Part shown: positions 24,056 through 26,607 of the stretch, one piece after another
Layout of the letters: each line of letters begins with the position of its first letter
Position numbering within the stretch: position 1 is the first letter of the stretch
NCBI GenBank assembly: GCA_038222915.1
Contig: JBBRHH010000008.1
Span: 1 to 26,607, forward strand
Origin: JBBRHH01 sp038222915
GTDB taxonomy: Bacteria; Planctomycetota; Phycisphaerae; Tepidisphaerales; Tepidisphaeraceae
Direction of reading: 5' to 3'
Length of the DNA stretch: 26,607 nucleotides
Translations under genes and position numbers: made by a program
The notes under the pieces: model-generated
The model's input: only the letters and a program-made list of their open reading frames with translations
Database searches by the model: none
What the model was told of the DNA's origin: nothing

Positions 24056-24092
24056 GAAATCGGGTCGCCTGATAGGTCCCGATTTCAAATCG
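24056..24092. promoter_or_regulatory. Nested inverted repeats upstream of the first pseudopilin gene
   Basis: GAAATCGGG (24056-24064) and CCCGATTTC (24078-24086) form a perfect 9-bp dyad, with a 3-bp CCT/AGG pair inside the loop. CGATTT (24080-24085) can instead pair with AAATCG (24087-24092), so the two structures exclude each other. It may be an operator or a switchable RNA hairpin. The rest of 24022-24235 holds no gene. An AATAAT -10-like hexamer lies at 24221-24226, just before the conserved leader. Confidence 0.4.
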
Positions 24093-24235
24093 ACTTATAG
24101 GCGTTTTGCGATATTCCCCCGCCACAGCCAATTATTTCATGTTGTTAATATACGCAAAGCTGGTAGATTCGTTGACGGCGGATCAAGCGTAGCAGACGCG
24201 TGTCTGACTACGCCTTGCTCAATAATATCCGGCGA

Positions 24236-24406
24236 TGTTCGCCGGTTGTTCTTCCTGAACTGTCACGAAGCGGAGTAAACGAGGCGCAGACGGCTATCGC
24301 GTGGCCCTTTTCGGGCTGCAAACACGCAATCATCCCATTCATTCTTAAATGGGCCCGACGCACCTCCGACATTCCACGAAGTGACGCATCTGAAAGGAGC
24401 TTCATC
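24236..24406 (+). promoter_or_regulatory. Leader of pseudopilin copy 1, conserved with copy 2
   Basis: This untranslated stretch can be aligned with 25676-25839 before the second copy. Shared blocks in the same order are TGTTCGCCGG (24236), TGTCACGAAGCGG (24261-24273), an ATCATCC/TTCATT block, GACATTCC and GTGACGCATCTGAAAGGAGC with the ribosome site AGGAG 7 bases before the ATG. Copy 1 also has a 6-bp hairpin CCCATT/AATGGG at 24334-24353 that copy 2 lacks. AATAAT at 24221-24226 may be its -10 box. Confidence 0.5.
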
Positions 24407-25318
24407 ATGATGAAGCGTTTCCAACGGAGCGGCAGACAGGGTTTCACCCTCGTCGAGCTGCTGGTCGTCATCGGCATCATCGCGTTGCTGATCTCTATCC
24501 TTCTCCCGGCCCTTAACTCCGCCCGCGAGCGCGCCCAGCGCATCAAATGCGGCAGCAATCTCCGGCAGATCGGTGTCAGCTTGAATCTGTACAACACCGA
24601 CAACCGAACCTTCCCCCGTACCGCCTACTTCAATGGCGGCCAGAAGACGGAAGTGTACACGGGTGCCTACCAAGCCAGCCCGTTCACCGGCGCGTCGACT
24701 GCGTCGACTGCCTACACCGCTGGCACGACCACCTCGGTCGGCAGCAATGACGTGACGGCCGCTTACTTCCTGATGTGCCGCACCGTCGACCTGAGCGTCG
24801 GCAACTTCATCTGCCCCAGCAGCACTGAAACTCCCGATGCCTTGCAGGACTCCACCGGTGCTGCGTCGAACATCCAGAGTCGTTCGAACTTCAAGGACGA
24901 CACCGTCAACAGCTACAGCTTCTACAATCCGTATCCCAGTTCGACGGACGTGAAGCAGGGCCTCAAGTGGCCGGCCCAGACCGCCAGCGCCATTGCTGCG
25001 GATAAGAACCCCGGTGCAGCGGGCGCAACTGCCGAGCCGACCATCACCGGTGCCACCAGCGCCCAGAAGCTCGCCAACTCCCGCAATCACAACGGTGACG
25101 GCCAGGAAGTCCTGTACCAGGACGGCCACGTTGACTGGAACACCACGGTCTACTGCGGTAGCAACAAGGACAACATCTACACCCTCGGTACCGGCACCGG
25201 CGCGGCCTTTGTGGATGGTGGCGCTACGCCAAACGGCGCGAGCTGCAACTACTCGGACGACTCCTACCTCGTCCCCGCCGCTGGCGCGACCAGCTCCTCG
25301 ACGTATTCGACCAACTGA
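24407..25318 (+). CDS. Pseudopilin-like secreted protein, copy 1 (prepilin leader, H-x(10)-DG motif)
   Basis: This protein has 303 residues. A short basic leader (MMKRFQRSGRQG) ends at the prepilin-peptidase site before FTLVELLVVIGIIALLISIL, so the mature N-terminus would be a methylated Phe on a hydrophobic helix. The conserved IKCGSNLRQIGVSLNLY follows, then a Thr/Ser/Ala-rich body. The signature SRNHNGDGQEVLYQDGHVDW near 228-247 gives an H-x(10)-DG, one residue more than the H-x9-DG of the TIGR04294-type family. Large families of such proteins are typical of Planctomycetota and are thought to be processed by the type II secretion/type IV pilus machinery. Their role is not settled. ATG 24407 is immediately followed by ATG 24410; spacing to AGGAG supports 24407. 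It ends with TGA and a strong terminator. Confidence 0.92.
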   Translation: MMKRFQRSGRQGFTLVELLVVIGIIALLISILLPALNSARERAQRIKCGSNLRQIGVSLNLYNTDNRTFPRTAYFNGGQKTEVYTGAYQASPFTGASTASTAYTAGTTTSVGSNDVTAAYFLMCRTVDLSVGNFICPSSTETPDALQDSTGAASNIQSRSNFKDDTVNSYSFYNPYPSSTDVKQGLKWPAQTASAIAADKNPGAAGATAEPTITGATSAQKLANSRNHNGDGQEVLYQDGHVDWNTTVYCGSNKDNIYTLGTGTGAAFVDGGATPNGASCNYSDDSYLVPAAGATSSSTYSTN

Positions 25319-25356
25319 TCGACTGCCATCAGGCAACCGATTAGCATTTGGATCAC

Positions 25357-25393
25357 ACCGGCTCACTTTTTTATAAAGTGGGCCGGTTTTTTT
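25357..25393 (+). terminator. Intrinsic terminator of pseudopilin copy 1
   Basis: The 13-bp stem pairs 25357-25369 with 25375-25387 (one T-G pair) and has a TTTAT loop. It is followed by six T (25388-25393). It starts 38 bases after the stop codon. Confidence 0.95.
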
Positions 25394-25675
25394 GCGCCAC
25401 CTCGAACCTTTTAAAAAACTCTCCATCGCCAACACGAGCCGGCCTGCTTGCCGCGAGGAGGGCCGCTTCTTCTTTCCAGTTAGTGTGGAACATGCCGGCT
25501 TCCTTACGGAAAACCAGCTTCCGTTTGTGATTATCATTACATCTGATTTTTTGACTGGCAGATCGCTCAAACTCCGAAATTAAGACGCTTGCTTCGCGTT
25601 GCTTGAATGCCAACAGCGTGAGCGGAAAAACAGGTCGCATCCTGCTCATTCCATTGGCCGTGTGTACCCCGGCGG
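25394..25675. other. Intergenic spacer between the two pseudopilin genes
   Basis: No gene is supported here. The longest frames are short and lack ribosome sites. TTGACT at 25551-25556 resembles a -35 box but has no good -10 partner at 16-18 bases. The composition is lower in GC than the flanking genes. Confidence 0.5.
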
Positions 25676-25839
25676 TGTTCGTCGGGACTGGCTTTCGAGT
25701 CTTGTCACGAAGCGGGTATCGAAAGAGAAACCGGCAGGCGTTCCAGGCTGTAAAACATGCCATCATCCTTGTTCATTATTTGAATTGGCCGGCTGACTTT
25801 GACATTCCGACGAGTGACGCATCTGAAAGGAGCTTCGTT
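25676..25839 (+). promoter_or_regulatory. Leader of pseudopilin copy 2, conserved with copy 1
   Basis: The shared blocks TGTTCGTCGG (25676-25685) and TGTCACGAAGCGG (25703-25715), an ATCATCC/TTCATT block, GACATTCC and GTGACGCATCTGAAAGGAGC occur in the same order as before copy 1. TGTCACGAAGCGG begins 137 bases before the ATG, against 146 in copy 1. AGGAG (25828-25832) precedes the ATG by 7 bases. Confidence 0.5.
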
Positions 25840-26607
25840 ATGAAGCGTTTCCAACGGAGCGGCAGACAGGGTTTCACCCTCGTCGAGCTGCTGGTCGTCA
25901 TCGGCATCATCGCGTTGCTGATTTCTATTCTTCTCCCGGCCCTCAACTCCGCCCGAGAGCGCGCCCAGCGCATCAAATGCGGCAGCAACCTCCGGCAGAT
26001 CGGTGTCAGCTTGAACCTGTACAACACCGACAACCGAACCTTCCCCCGTACCGCCTACTTCAATGGCGGCACGCAAACGGAAGTCTACACCGGCGCCTAC
26101 CAGGCCAGTCCATTCACCGGCGCGTCAACGGCATCGACCGCCTATACCGCCGGTACGACCACTTCGGTCGGTAGCAATGACGTGACCGCAGCCTACTTCC
26201 TCATGTGCCGCACGGTGGACCTCAGCGTCGGCAACTTCATCTGCCCCAGCAGCACCGAAACGCCAGATGCCTTGCAGGATTCGACTGGGGCTGCTTCCAA
26301 CATTCAGAGCCGTTCGAACTTCAAGGACGACACCGTCAACAGCTACAGCTTCTACAACCCGTATCCCAGTTCGACGGACGTGAAGCAGGGCCTTAAGTGG
26401 CCGGCTCAGACTGCCAGTGCCATCGCGGCCGATAAAAACCCCGGTGCAACCGGCGCGACCGCCGAGCCCACCATCACGGGTGCAACCAGCTTGCAGAAGC
26501 TGGCCAACTCCCGCAATCACAACGGTGACGGCCAGGAAGTCCTGTACCAGGATGGCCACGTAGACTGGAACACCACAGTCTACTGCGGCAGCAACAAGGA
26601 CAACATC
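25840..26607 (+). CDS. Pseudopilin-like secreted protein, copy 2 (runs off the window end)
   Basis: The frame from ATG 25840 is open to the last base, giving 256 residues with the C-terminus missing. It begins MKRFQRSGRQG before the FTLVELLVVIGIIALLISIL prepilin segment and repeats every feature of copy 1, including the H-x(10)-DG signature. Comparing the two over 256 residues I find only four replacements: Gln-Lys to Thr-Gln after FNGG (two residues), Ala to Thr in the NPGA-x-GATAEP block, and Ala to Leu before QKLAN. Silent third-position differences are far more frequent, so the sequence has been kept under purifying selection or concerted change since duplication. It probably has its own promoter, because a terminator separates it from copy 1. 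Confidence 0.92.
   Translation, partial: MKRFQRSGRQGFTLVELLVVIGIIALLISILLPALNSARERAQRIKCGSNLRQIGVSLNLYNTDNRTFPRTAYFNGGTQTEVYTGAYQASPFTGASTASTAYTAGTTTSVGSNDVTAAYFLMCRTVDLSVGNFICPSSTETPDALQDSTGAASNIQSRSNFKDDTVNSYSFYNPYPSSTDVKQGLKWPAQTASAIAADKNPGATGATAEPTITGATSLQKLANSRNHNGDGQEVLYQDGHVDWNTTVYCGSNKDNI

Larger units (their letters stand above)
24236..26607 (+). repeat. Tandem duplication of pseudopilin gene plus leader
   Basis: Unit 1 covers 24236 to 25318 and unit 2 covers 25676 to beyond the window end, in the same orientation. The first ~85 coding bases are identical. Later parts differ mostly at third codon positions. The spacer between the units contains the terminator of unit 1. Confidence 0.9.

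Noticed and set aside
24263..25570. Minus-strand frame of 435 codons across pseudopilin copy 1
   Set aside because: It is a shadow of the pseudopilin gene. Its Val/Gly/Arg-rich sequence crosses the terminator and leader and repeats opposite copy 2.

Overview
The window looks like chromosomal DNA of a GC-rich member of the Planctomycetota, most likely of the class Phycisphaerae. This is inferred from three things: two near-identical pseudopilin-type proteins with a GFTLVELLVVIG leader and a C-terminal H-x(10)-DG signature, a DUF4337-type protein, and a very large alpha-2-macroglobulin with its own ECF sigma factor. No rRNA, tRNA, CRISPR array, insertion sequence or prophage gene was recognised.

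Layout. Positions 1-473 (minus) hold the N-terminal part of an unrecognised protein. Positions 655-6741 (plus) are a tight run: ABC ATPase, solute-binding protein and fused double permease of the ferric-iron/polyamine type, then a small HExxH membrane protein and a CPBP (CAAX-like) intramembrane protease. Positions 6744-10006 (minus) carry DNA polymerase I followed, with a 4-base overlap, by a VOC/glyoxalase-like protein. dapF (10176-11069, plus) converges on an exported protein with NPL-rich linkers (11082-12308, minus). A small outer-membrane beta-barrel gene (12472-12990, minus) comes next. It has a strong terminator and is preceded by at least four back-to-back hairpins that look like a structured leader RNA.

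Positions 13273-14040 (minus) encode purQ, but an in-frame TAG at 13474-13476 cuts it before the catalytic His-Glu pair. The reading frame continues intact for 66 codons beyond it. Upstream of purQ on the same strand is a DUF4337-type membrane protein (14050-14664).

Positions 14741-22102 (plus) form a compact unit: ECF-like sigma factor, a small single-pass membrane protein in the usual anti-sigma position, and a 2127-residue exported alpha-2-macroglobulin that keeps the CVEQ thioester motif. Its N-terminal third also contains a stretch resembling the OstA/LptA beta-jellyroll. The arrangement suggests an envelope-defence protein under dedicated sigma control. An MFS transporter (22303-23964) follows and ends in a textbook terminator.

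From 24236 to the window end there is a tandem duplication of a pseudopilin gene together with about 170 bases of leader. The two proteins differ at only four of 256 comparable residues although many third codon positions differ. The best candidates for undescribed biology are the hairpin array before the beta-barrel gene, the sigma/membrane-protein/macroglobulin unit with its OstA-like insert, the purQ amber codon, and the duplicated pseudopilin genes with a shared leader.
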